This document shows, piece after piece, positions 1 to 9,754 of a stretch of DNA of 64,000 nucleotides (its first letter is position 1; each line of letters starts with the position of its first letter). Position numbers and translations under genes: made by a program. The DNA lies in contig WIXG01000202.1 in assembly GCA_009869945.1 (NCBI GenBank), positions 1 to 64,000 of the forward strand, in the 5' to 3' direction. This DNA is from Mesaphorura yosii. Lineage: Eukaryota > Arthropoda > Collembola > Poduromorpha > Tullbergiidae. The notes beneath the pieces were generated by a model. It made no database searches. It was not told the DNA's origin and saw only the letters and a program-made list of their open reading frames with translations.

Positions 1-163
1 TCCTGGCGCTGAGCAACGCGGCGCCATTCGTGTCAATCGTGGAGGGACTCTACATGTATTCGGTCACCAAAAGCCATTTCTGCTGTTTGATGTCCTTGTT
101 TACGTGCATGTTTGTGTGCTTACGTGGTCCTTCATGAGACAACGTCTGAATAGGCCCAGTTGA
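1..163 (+). other. Possible 3' end of an upstream plus-strand gene
   Basis: Two plus-strand frames are open from the first base, ending at TGA 135-137 (frame 3) and TGA 161-163 (frame 2). An AATAAA polyadenylation signal follows at 239-244, which fits a plus-strand transcript ending here, tail to tail with the F-box gene. No domain can be recognised in 45-55 residues and I cannot tell which frame, if either, is coding. It could equally be 3' untranslated or intergenic DNA. Confidence 0.25.
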
Positions 164-238
164 TGCGAGTCAAAGTCATATTACGCTACAGATGTCTACA
201 GGTCATTTGCAATCACTTTAATTACGGACTATATACCA

Positions 239-244
239 AATAAA
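239..244 (+). terminator. Candidate poly(A) signal AATAAA, plus strand
   Basis: A canonical AATAAA lies 76-102 bp after the two possible plus-strand stop codons and just before the minus-strand F-box gene ends. On the other strand, ATTAAA (217-222, read on minus) is a candidate signal for the F-box gene, so the two 3' ends may overlap slightly. Confidence 0.3.
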
Positions 245-376
245 TGAGGACTAGTCGAATGAGGACGATATCATTCTTGATGCAACTAATGAGCCCAACA
301 CATGTTCGGTCATGCACAAAGCACAAGGAATTTTGGTAATTTTGTTGCAAGTTTTCAAAAGTGAGTTATTCCCAAG

Positions 377-2341
377 TTACTTAAATTCAGGGCTGCTGCT
401 TGCCCATGACAACCGGAGTGATGACGATGACGATGAACCGGGGCCAGGGTCAGGATACACTCGCCAGGCGCCACAGGCACGCTGCTTCAGTCTTCCGTGT
501 CCAGCCGCCAGTCGATTCAACTCCCGTGCCGTCGAGACGGTGGCCGCAGACATGGTCAGCGTCTCCAGGCTCGGATTTTGTGCCAAGATCTGTCGCAGCC
601 CCCAGGCGGAGATCCGCTTGCTCCAGGGCAAGTGTATGGTCTTCAGCCCGACAAAACGAATGGCATGCGCCAGGCCTGCGTCGGTTACGAGCGGGGCGGC
701 TCCGACCAACTTCAGCGAGCGGAGGTTAGCCAAAGCAACCAAAGATTGGCCGCACGCGCGCTCACTCGCTGTGGAGTCTTTTAGTCCGGTCAGTCCCGCG
801 TCCGAGAATTCGTTCCAGTTGGCGAGCGAAAGAGTCTGCAGGCGTGTCAGGTGTTTGATAACCGCCTGCAGGTCTTTGTCGTTGAACACCGTCGAGCCGC
901 AGGTGTCGAGCTCCAGCGAGGTGAGGTTAGGAAACTTTTCCACGACGTGGAAGAGCATGCCTGGCGGGTAGCACAGCTTCGAGCAGACAGACAGCGCCCT
1001 GATTCGGTGGCAGGTGGCGCCGGCACGACCTTTCGGGTGGTCATACGAGAAGCGGGCTGGGTTGAGGACGGATTTGTAGCCGTAGCCCGGCCCACAGCGG
1101 TGGCCGATGAAGATGAAGCGAAGGCGCGTGAACGTCCGCAGGAAGTTCTTCCGGAGGTAGCCGCTCCCTGGCACGCAGAGCTCCTGCAGCAGGTTGGGGT
1201 TCAGGCAGTCGAGCAGCTGCATCCGGCGGGCTTTGTGCTCGAGGAGGTTCGTGAAATGTGGGAACGCCAACGATTTTAGGCTACACGCCTGCGAACGGAG
1301 GAACTTTAAGAAAATCAGGAAGGAGGACGCTAGGGGCGAGCAGAATATGACGGGGTTCAGGTCTCCGTCGACTCCAGCCGAGTCGGACCCCTGGCACGTG
1401 GGTGTGGTGGGCCGGGGTTCGGTGAGACTGAAGGTCTCGAGGCGCAAGCTGTCGTAGATAGGCTCGAGGGTTGTGAGTACGACGGGGCAGAAGGCGTTGA
1501 CCAGCTCCGGACTGCGCAGGTCGAGGATGAGAGAGCGGAGGCTGAGCGCGTTGAGTTTGAGCACTTCGGCGAGCACGAGCGAGAAATAATTTGCGTCGCG
1601 AGTCGTGCACATGCCTGTGCCTTCGCCCTGGCTTGGGCGGCCAGGCGCCGTCGACGCTGGGACTTTGTCGTTATACTCCACCTTCAGCTTTCGCAAGCCA
1701 CAAGCACCAAATTCTGTGAAGCGGTAGAGTTGGTGTGTGAGGCTGCCGAGGTCGCCCGCGCTCCGCAGGTCGAGAGTGTGTAGGGCGCCGATGATTTGCC
1801 TGAACTCAAATTCGTCGTTGTTGGCGTCGGCGTTCGCGTCGGTGGGCGCCTCGTCAAGCAAGGAGCAGTTCGATATGATCAGCTCGCGAAGATTCGGGCA
1901 GGCGAGGACGACGAATTTCTTCAGGTCGTGCCACAAAAGGGAGCAACTGTGCAACTGAAGCGACTCGACGGCGGCGAAGAAGCGGTCGGCTGGCGGTGGC
2001 GTCTTGTCGAACATCTCCAGCTTGACGTTTGTCCAGCAGGCGGAGCGGTCGTTGCTGCCTGGAGCTGCAAGCTTAAAGTCGGAAGACACACGGAAGACCG
2101 CGCGCGTTCTGCAGAGAAAGTTCTTGGAGTCACGAATGGACCGGTTCCAGTGGCGGCAGACGAGCCGAGAAAGGAGGAGGTCGGTGAAGGGCAGGTGGCG
2201 GCTCACGTGTTCCAGCGCATTCTCTGGTGGCTGAATTTCTTCACTCGACGAATGACCATCGACTTCGACTGGATTCATGCTTAAATTTTGTAAATGAACG
2301 TCAAAATTAATTGAAATTAATAATAACTCAGCCGAAAACAT
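377..2341 (-). CDS. F-box / leucine-rich-repeat protein (FBXL type)
   Basis: A single uninterrupted reading frame of up to 654 codons. Near the N-terminus (about residues 38-75) is an F-box-like segment: PPENALEHVSRHLPF followed by DLLLSRLVCRHWN, the usual pattern of a Pro-Leu start and a hydrophobic Cys-Arg-x-Trp end. F-boxes bind Skp1 in SCF ubiquitin ligases. The C-terminal half (about 460-620) has leucine-rich repeats of the LxxLxLxxC/N type, such as LTSLELDTC, LQTLSLANW and LRSLKLVGA, which in this family select the substrate. The extreme C-terminus is low complexity, with a serine run. Two starts are possible: Met at 2341, or Met at 2279 (MNPVEV), which has A at -3 and would drop a hydrophobic 20-residue leader; I favour 2279. 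The gene is intronless, unlike its neighbours. The FBXL subfamily and the substrate are not identifiable from sequence alone. Confidence 0.85.
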   Translation of the reverse strand: MFSAELLLISINFDVHLQNLSMNPVEVDGHSSSEEIQPPENALEHVSRHLPFTDLLLSRLVCRHWNRSIRDSKNFLCRTRAVFRVSSDFKLAAPGSNDRSACWTNVKLEMFDKTPPPADRFFAAVESLQLHSCSLLWHDLKKFVVLACPNLRELIISNCSLLDEAPTDANADANNDEFEFRQIIGALHTLDLRSAGDLGSLTHQLYRFTEFGACGLRKLKVEYNDKVPASTAPGRPSQGEGTGMCTTRDANYFSLVLAEVLKLNALSLRSLILDLRSPELVNAFCPVVLTTLEPIYDSLRLETFSLTEPRPTTPTCQGSDSAGVDGDLNPVIFCSPLASSFLIFLKFLRSQACSLKSLAFPHFTNLLEHKARRMQLLDCLNPNLLQELCVPGSGYLRKNFLRTFTRLRFIFIGHRCGPGYGYKSVLNPARFSYDHPKGRAGATCHRIRALSVCSKLCYPPGMLFHVVEKFPNLTSLELDTCGSTVFNDKDLQAVIKHLTRLQTLSLANWNEFSDAGLTGLKDSTASERACGQSLVALANLRSLKLVGAAPLVTDAGLAHAIRFVGLKTIHLPWSKRISAWGLRQILAQNPSLETLTMSAATVSTARELNRLAAGHGRLKQRACGAWRVYPDPGPGSSSSSSLRLSWASSSPEFK

Positions 2342-2682
2342 AACAGCTGGCCGCTCAGCGCCTCAGCGCGCGAGTTTCAACTCCGTCGTATAGAAAATCG
2401 GGCATTTCGACTGTTTATTCGCTCTCATCTACTAATTGTTTGGCTGATTTGTGATTTCCAAGGACAACTTTCAGACAAGTCATTTATTAGTCCTGATCCA
2501 ATTTTCGACTACAGCAGCCTTAGATTGTATTTTTGAAAATTTATGATCAGGCGATCCGTCGATGATGTCAAATCCATCAAGTGGTCTGCTTGCTTTGCTC
2601 CTCTCGCCAGAGTTTCGCTTATCAAGTACACACATCGCACGTCGCGTCGTATAAAAATAAAAAGCGTCCCCCACCAGCCACG
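2342..2682. other. Short intergenic region with shared promoter / 3' end signals
   Basis: No coding potential is seen. It must hold the F-box gene promoter and 5' UTR and the 3' UTR of the next minus-strand gene. TTTATT at 2483-2488 reads AATAAA on the minus strand, about 195 bp after that gene's stop codon, so its transcript would end only about 140 bp before the F-box start. Confidence 0.5.
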
Positions 2683-3425
2683 TCAGTACGTCAAGGCGAA
2701 GGTGATTTCCGGAAGCTGGTTCGATTCAGGCTCGTCAAAGGTGAACTCAACCTTGTCGTCTCCGCACTGAAGGATTTGCGTCGGGTTTTTGCAGTAGCAC
2801 GACGTGGCTTCGTTTGTCGGTGGGCCCTGTGGCAGAGAAACAGGCGAGGGCGAGGGGTTAATCAATTCACTAATTAAGTTGCTTGGGCCGGGCTTACCAT
2901 GAGTGAGAATTTGGCGTAGTACCACGTACAGGGCAGAATGGGCACGGGATAGTCGAATCGGACGTGGAACTCTTCGCCGGGGTTGATGTGGGGCGTGATC
3001 TGGTTCGTTTTGGCGATGGAGAGGAACTCCTCCGTCAGCACCTCAATCTCCATGTGGTACTTGCCCCCGGAGCTGCTGACTCCGCCGTGGGGACCGAAGA
3101 AGCCGTACGAAAGGATGGAAATCGGCCAGTTGGCCCGGAACCGAACGACGGCCGTGCATTTCGTGCAGCGGCCCGGGTCGCTGGGGTTCCAGCACTTGCC
3201 GTTGGGCTGCCCCAGTCTCCGCACGGTGTAGGGGCGCTGGAAGGGGTCCTGCAGGCAGCATTGGCGGAAACGAATCACGTTCTCCATGTGATAGCGCGAT
3301 TTCGTCATGCGCCTGAAGGTCGGGGCCGTGTTCGACAGCGTGGAGGCGGTGCCGTTGTGGGTGTGAGTCGAGTCGGACCCATTCTGAGTCTGGGGGCTGG
3401 TCTGGGCTCCCATCACGTCAGCCAT
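2683..3425 (-). CDS. Unrecognised two-exon protein, 223 residues
   Basis: Exon 1 is 2898-3425 (176 codons) and exon 2 is 2683-2826 (47 codons plus TGA). They are separated by a 71 bp GT-AG intron (GTAAGC donor, CTGCCACAG acceptor) in phase 0. The start is Met at 3425 (MADVMG, A at -3 and G at +4); an in-frame Met eight codons upstream (3449) is possible. The first 40 residues are rich in Ser, Thr and Asn and probably disordered. After them comes a compact, probably beta-rich region with many aromatics and paired cysteines: CCLQ, CWNP, CTKC, PCTWYY, CYC and LQCG. There is no signal peptide or membrane segment, so it is probably intracellular. The cysteine spacing could bind metal, but no named zinc finger is matched. 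I do not recognise the family and assign no function. Confidence 0.75.
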
Positions 3426-3865
3426 CTTGATTTGAGAAGGACACAGCAATTACAGCAGTCTGTGAGTGAGTGAGTGGATTGTTCTGGTAAATTACAGGTC
3501 GATAACGCAATTATACTGAAAAATTTATTATCACTATCACCCAGCAGCACTGAACTTGAATTAAGTTCACATTTACAACGTTTCGTCGTACGTGTGGACA
3601 AGTTTCGTGTTGCGAAAAGCAAAACTGATAACGACTTGACTATCGCAATAAATTATGCTGTCATTCACACGTGCGAACATTCGCAGTTTTTGCAGACAGA
3701 CGCAGAAGGCGAGATGACAGCTGACTTGACATCGACACACCAAAACGCCAGTTGTTTATCGCAAACATGAGTTATTTATTCGTGCTGTTATTAAAGTCAA
3801 AGTCAAAGTCTGAATCATAAACATTTAATGATGGGTTAACAAATCGTCAAAGTCGAAATCGCATG
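3426..3865. other. Intergenic region between unrecognised gene and TMEM115
   Basis: About 440 bp with no supported gene. It should contain the promoter of the downstream minus-strand gene and the TMEM115 3' UTR. TTTATT at 3775-3780 gives a minus-strand AATAAA 86 bp past the TMEM115 stop codon, a good polyadenylation candidate. Confidence 0.5.
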
Positions 3866-5406
3866 TTACATTGAAGCAGAAAAAGGAATCATCACATCGC
3901 CCGCGCCCTTCCCTTGCGAGCTCATCGACGCCGACGTCGAGGTGTGCGTGCCAGACGCCGAGGCGGCGGACGTTGCTTGCGTTTGCGCCTGCAGGCTGCT
4001 TCCGGCACTTTGACTCTTGTGCATGTGGCTGTGGCTTCGGCCCTGTGACTCTGAAATATCACCGCTGCTTATCCTAAGACTGCTGCTGCTCTGAGAAATG
4101 TCGCTCAGGCTCCCCGTCGGACTGATCAGCGGCCGGGTCGCCTCGTGGTCGTGCCCGACCTTCTCCTTCCCAAGGCGCTCGTTCAGCAATTTCAATGCCT
4201 TTTGTCTGAAACACGAGGAAAGAAATGGGCCAAATTAATGAACTGATACTGAGTCTAGATTGGTTTTTAATTAGCTTTTAACTTACTTTCTCCGCTCCGC
4301 GTCGTGTGGGTCCGACCCCGGGATGCTGATGCTGATTGAGGAGGGACCGCTCGACTCCGAAAACCGCTTCACTTGCTTCCTGCAAATTCCGACCTTCACC
4401 AGAAACTGAAATACAGAGTTGGCCACAACCGAAATCGGAGGCTGCAGGACGTTTGGAAAGAAACTGCAAGGCAAAGCGAATTAGTCATTTTAATTAACTA
4501 ACTAAAGTGCTAAATTATTTAATTGATCTTACCTTGCAAATGTGAAGCTGTCTGCGGCATCCCCGCGAGCCCCGTTGCTGTGTTTCTGGTAGAATCTGAG
4601 GTAGACCCACGACGTCACGATGCCGCTCAGAAACATGGTGCAGTAGGAGCCTTCAAGGAGACCGATAGCCCACATTATGATTGACAGGAAGAGAACGGTT
4701 AATGGAACATTCCTGAAAAATTGACGAAACACGAAACAAAATTATGCTGACTTCCGTTCAATGACTTCACGCTTAATTGCAATAAATAACGGATTACACG
4801 CACCTATTTGTAATTTTCCCGAGCGGAGTTCGAAAGAGGACGTGGTCAGGCATGATTTGACGAACGGCGACTGACACGGCCGCCACGTAGCCCGACAGCC
4901 CGTGAATTTTGACATCAAAGAGGATGGAGGGGTCGAATGTTACAGCGTAGAGGAACAGATAGTAGCCCACACTCAGAATTGCGGCTGACAAGTTGACGAT
5001 TCCGAAAAAGTAGAGCATTTCCCTCGTCCCCCATAACGGCTCGATCAATTTACCTGCAATTTAGGTACCAAGCGTCTAGCGTCAACGTCGGCCTGTAAAC
5101 TTAGCCTAGCTTAAATTAATTGAGCTTACCACAAAGACCGACGGTCACGATGTCTACAAGCACTTCCCAAAGGTGAATTTCCAGGAAGGGATTCGTGAAA
5201 AGCGTCCAAATCCAGAAGGAGGGCGGGAGAAGGTGACCTGGCGTGACGCTCAGTGCGTTGATGCTCGGTTCGTAGTAGGACAGGAGATATGAACATAAAA
5301 CTGTGACGCAGATGCATTTCACTGATAGGCTGGTGTTGCCAATCAGTGCGTTGAGCTCGGAACGGAAGTACGGCAGATTCCGACGGACTGATCGTATCGT
5401 TGACAT
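3866..5406 (-). CDS. TMEM115: TMEM115-like Golgi rhomboid-fold membrane protein
   Basis: Five exons join in frame to a 407-residue protein: 5130-5406, 4804-5053, 4533-4712, 4287-4463 and 3866-4205, with introns of 70-91 bp. Start is Met at 5406 (MSTIRSVRR). Several hydrophobic segments lie in the first 240 residues. Diagnostic family stretches include EPLWGTREMLYFFGIVN, KIHGLSGYVAAVSVA, SWVYLRFYQKHS, FFPNVLQPPISVVAN, SISIPGSDPHDAERRK and ALKLLNERL, close to my recollection of human TMEM115 (351 residues). The extra length is in the Ser-rich cytosolic tail. TMEM115 has a rhomboid-like fold without protease residues, sits in the Golgi and is linked to COG-dependent retrograde transport. I see no GxSG-type catalytic serine. 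Identification is firm; the function is transferred from the vertebrate family. Confidence 0.93.
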
Positions 5407-6084
5407 TTTCCAGTTGAGTATCAATCAGCATTCAGTTTCAGATAAGCATTCTTCGTCCCGATCGTACTACTAAAATTATAGAACGCACAATCTTTAGTTC
5501 AGATTCTCATTCAGAATTGATAGCAATTCTTAATCTAAGGCTCCAGAAAATCACTTACCAGACCACGCAGGAGCTGAGAGCCAGTGAATCAGCTGGATGG
5601 TGAATTTAATTGATTTACTTATCCCTTATTCCTTATCTTCACTTAGGTTTCACAGCGGCTGTTAATAACGGGCATTAAAGAATTAACATTGCTCCAGGAG
5701 AAACCAAGTAAAGCAACTTTAACGAGATCATTCAAGTAATCCCAAATTAAAGCAGAGTTTATTTTGATTGCTGAATTAATTTCTGCGTCAGAATTTTACA
5801 CGTAACTTTATACAAAGTGGAGGGCAAGGATGGAGCGAGCATGAGGCTCACGTGGCCACGAAACTCGACCAGACAGGCACGACAGTGAAACGAGAGACCA
5901 AGAACAGATCGTCCTCGCGATTGACATAATTCGGTAAAAGGAATCAACGAGTTGGCGACGCAACATTGTATTGTAATTGTTAGTCTTCCCTTATCGCTGT
6001 TATTCATTCAGCTAACTGTTGACTTTTTTTTTTACTCTGATTCGGTTTGGTGCTGGTAAACAATTCAGGTGTCAGGATTTCAGG
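5407..6084. promoter_or_regulatory. Divergent promoter region, TMEM115 / large helical gene
   Basis: The 678 bp between two divergent start codons has no convincing coding frame and must contain both 5' UTRs and either a shared or two separate promoters. I see no clear TATA box at a fitting distance. A run of nine T at about 6025-6033 lies just upstream of the plus-strand gene. This is inferred from gene orientation only. Confidence 0.5.
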
Positions 6085-9000
6085 ATGGGAAGCGAGAAGA
6101 TGGGCCCGGATGCATTGGCCGCCTTGTCAGTCATCGAAGCGACGGCTGCAACAAGTCAAGTCAAGAAGTACCTGATGTATTACGGTAAGAATTGCTCTTA
6201 TCTTATCAGCATCACTGGATACGCGCCAGGCTGTCGATCTCGATCTGACTCTGTCTTTGCCCCTTTCAGGGTCCGGTAAATTGTCGCCCGATGTGATCGC
6301 AAGCGCCTTGCAGAAAGCAAGGGATCAGAACCCCATCGATCTTGATTTAATCCACCTCCAGATCTTTTTGTTCATCAATCACGTAACGGTGCAGAAGCTT
6401 CCGGGAAGGTTCAGGAAGGAATTGCTGCCACTTACTCCAATGAACACTACTGGCGGTGGGATCCCTCTTGAATTCTACGCTAAACTCGCCCTTCAGTTGA
6501 ATCTTCACGAACAACTCCTTCAGATGGTCCTTGCGATGGCGGCGCCGATGTCAAAGGCGTCAGGAGTCGATGACTTGTCCAAGCAGATAATGTCTTGTGT
6601 TTTAGTATCGTTGATTCGAGACTTCAAAGAGAACAAAATTGGTGCCGAAGTTGCCAAGCTTTACTTTTTGGTGCTCGCTCGACTGGTCTCCGAAGACGAA
6701 GATTACATGCGTCACTTCAAGAATTTGCTGGATGTCTGGATGAATGCCGATGCCGATGGTCCAGAGTCTACAGAGTCTGCATCAGCAGTCCCGAAATTCG
6801 ATAAGGTTCAAATGCTGCTCAGGCTAATTGGACTTCATCACTTGCGCAATGAAACGCTGGACAACACCTCCGAAGTCACTGAGCTGATGACAAAGACTGA
6901 TTTCGACCCGACAGTGCAATTTTGTGAGAGCAAAACGTTCAAGATGTTCAAAACATTCTACTCGCCGACCGCGGGCAGTGACGCTCTAGAGAATAGAACG
7001 ACAACGGGAAATTCCTCCAAGTCAGGGGAATTCGATGAATTCAAAGCTTTATTAGGAAAATTCACCGCTGCCGCCAGCATGATGGAGTTAAGCGACGAAG
7101 AAAAAGTTGAGTTGAGTCATTTTTGCAGTGGTGACGAGGCCCGTCTTGGTTTGCTTGGACAATTCGCCTACATCAATCAACTCATTCTGCAATCTCGGCC
7201 CGAGACTGACACCAAATCTTCGTTTGAAGCTTTCATCAATTTCTGGGCCCAATTCAAGCCCAAGTGTCGATTCGAGGATTTTGCCGACTCAATCCACTCC
7301 TTCGAAGACATTTGCCGGCTGCTGCCCCTCCACGTGACCAATCCACGATACCAACGACGTTGGTTCGAAGAATTTCTTCGTTGTTACCCAGAAGCTGTTG
7401 AGACGTCAGCCGGACTGCGCACCATCGAAAGTGCCATCGTCACCGCTCCGGCCCCGGGTTTGGACGTGCAGCTGAGTGTGGAGCTGATCAACAGGCTGAG
7501 GAGTGCTGCCGTCATCCACGCCGACGAGGGATGGGGTGAGCGAGTGAGGACGATCATCCTCCGTATTGCAATGAGAGCCTACGACAACGGATGGAAGGAC
7601 CTGCTGGTCGAAGGAGTCTACGCCGGACACGCTCACGATGAATTCACGACATTTGGATTTGGTGCACAGCTGAAGGAGCTGATGAACAAGGCGGGGGCGC
7701 TAGAAGTCGACCCGAAGGCGTTAAGGGGCATAAACGGGACACAAATCTTCGCTTTAGCGAACGAGCTTAGCGAGGTACGTCAAAGTCAAGGGTTTCGTCA
7801 AACTATCGAATTTGAGCCTTTCATCAACGGTGTTTTTTGTTTCCTTTTCAGTACCGCAAAACGGTTTTCCGCCTCTTTTTCGAGAACCCGATCGAGTGCG
7901 CCGCCAGAATGGTGCCTGCCGCCGTCCGAGCTCGGAAGTTTCAAGTCTTGCACTTCGTCAAGCCGTTTTTGGCGCTGAAACCGAAAAGTACTGACGACGC
8001 TTATGTCTTTGACATGGGCCCGGGCGTGGGTGAGTTTCCGGGCACGCCAAACCTGCTCGAGTCCACCCTCCTCGCGCTTCTCAAACACGAGCCTCAGCTG
8101 GAGCCGTACGAGAAAAATCTGAGCCTAATCGTGCGAGAAGGGCTCCTTCCCTTCGAGCAGCTGTACGAGGTTGTCTTCAGTGTGCTGGAATGGATGTTTT
8201 GCAGCGGGGAGTACGGACGCTGGCTGAAAGTGCTTCGAGTTTGGTCAGCCCTATTTGACCACCTGATCGAAAACACCGCGTCGGCGTCAGGAGCAGGGCA
8301 GCAGCCTCTTTCGGAGGAGGTTGCCGAGCGTTTCGTGGAGGACATACTTCGGCTCGTCACCTGTACGTGGATGATGCTTGGCTCGCTGAACCACCAGCCA
8401 ATGCTGGAAGGCCGCGAAAAGTGTCTGGAGATGCTCGAGCTGGCCAAGAAGCATGGGCTGCACTACGAGAAGATCAAGGAGGAAATTCCGCAGTACGACG
8501 ACGCAGCCTTGTCGCTCCGTCAGTTGGGAATGCTCTGGTTCAAGTGCCCAGCGGCGTGGGCGATGGTCACGAAGCACCTCCTCAGCCCGGCTGGGCGCGT
8601 CCTTATCGACGGCCTGAACCCGGACCGGCTGGTGAGCTACATGATTCCATGGGTCACGAACGCCTGCCGGATGGAGTGGAACGCCGTACTGGACTTTGCC
8701 GAGAACCTCATCCGACTGAAGGAGGCGGGAGCAGGCGATGGCGAGGGCTCCATCAGCATTCACTCCGTCGTCAACTACACGCTCATCAAAGCGTTCCAGC
8801 CCCACATTCGTATGTCGCACTACCTGGCGTTCTACGCCCACTTCCTGCGACGCAAGCAGCAGATGGCGAGCGCGACCGTCTCCGCAGTCGCCTACTGTGA
8901 CATGCACAAAGCGCACCTGAACACCGTCCGGACGCTCCTGCTGCTCATCCAGAGGACTCACAAACGCGACGACGGCGACGTCGACGCGGAGAACGACGGT

Positions 9001-9582
9001 GGCGAAGAGGGCACTGGCACTGGCGCAGGTGAGCGCAGAAGGCGTTCGCGTAACGAATACCGCTCGGGCATCGTGCAGCAGGCGCTGCTTCTCCTCCACG
9101 AGCACGTCGAGTGGGTCATCCTCAAGAGTTCGAGGTTCGACGGACAGCAGGAGGAGCTTCTGGAGCTGCTGGCGGACGACGACGTGCTGTTGAGCATCGA
9201 AGGCGAAGGCTGCGCCTCGTCGATGTCCATCTATAAGGCCATCGTCACGAAAGTAAAGCGCGGGAAGGACGACTCGACAGTGTTTGAGCGGAGTGTCAGC
9301 ACCATGGCGATGGGGTTGGGACAGGCGGGAACCGAAGGCGCCTGCGTTCAGGTCGTCAAGGTGGCTGGAGGCGCCGCCCTGAAGCCGGAGATTCTGGAGA
9401 AGTATGCGTCCTACTACGAACATGAACAGCAGCAGCAGATGAATGCGCCTGTCGAAGGAGACGAAGACGAGGGTCAGCGCTGTGCCCCCGTTGCGCCGGA
9501 GCCGGAGGACCGTTACCCCTTCCACAATACGGCGACGGAGGTTACCGCCAAACTCAGCGTGCAACTCAAGTTTGAAGACTGA
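6085..9582 (+). CDS. Unrecognised large alpha-helical protein, 1,111 residues
   Basis: Three exons: 6085-6184, 6270-7774 and 7852-9582. Introns of 85 and 77 bp have GTAAGA/TTTCAG and GTACGT/TTTTCAG borders, and phases (1, then 0) keep one frame to TGA 9580-9582. The start is the first Met of the exon (MGSEKMGP); purine at -3. The protein is almost entirely predicted helix with regular Leu/Ile/Val spacing, as in HEAT- or TPR-like scaffold proteins. Recurring helix pairs such as KLALQLNLHEQLLQMVLAM and VFSVLEWMFCSGEYG suggest a solenoid. An acidic, low-complexity insert (about residues 955-985) and a Gln/Glu-rich tail (about 1055-1090) interrupt it. There is no signal peptide, membrane span or enzyme motif. 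Codon use is GC-rich in exon 3, giving long antisense shadows. I do not recognise the family; subunits of large nuclear complexes have this look, but that is only a guess. Confidence 0.82.
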
Positions 9583-9694
9583 AGACTAAATTAATTTAAT
9601 CCTGCCATTTTTCTACTTCTTTACAAGTATTTACTGTTAGCTGTTATTACTACTACGTTGTATTTGGCTGTACCTTTGACGTTGATGAAGTAAG

Positions 9695-9700
9695 AATAAA
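9695..9700 (+). terminator. Poly(A) signal AATAAA of the 1,111-residue gene
   Basis: A canonical hexamer lies 113 bp after the stop codon. Because the WASP gene converges and stops at 9755, the two 3' UTRs probably overlap. A minus-strand ATTAAA (9595-9600) is the nearest candidate signal for WASP. Confidence 0.55.
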
Positions 9701-9754
9701 ATGGAAGGTTACCAGAAAATTCCAGGCGCGTGTCGTGCCCGTCCTCGGCCGTAT

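Noticed and set aside
1796-2284. 162-codon plus-strand frame opposite the F-box gene
   Set aside because: It is antisense to the F-box N-terminal region, which has clear family motifs. The peptide has no recognisable feature.
8287-9564. 425-codon open frame on the minus strand opposite exon 3 of the large helical gene
   Set aside because: It exactly shadows a GC-rich coding exon whose plus frame is supported by splice phase and regular helix pattern. The antisense peptide is a His/Arg/Val-rich mixture with no domain.
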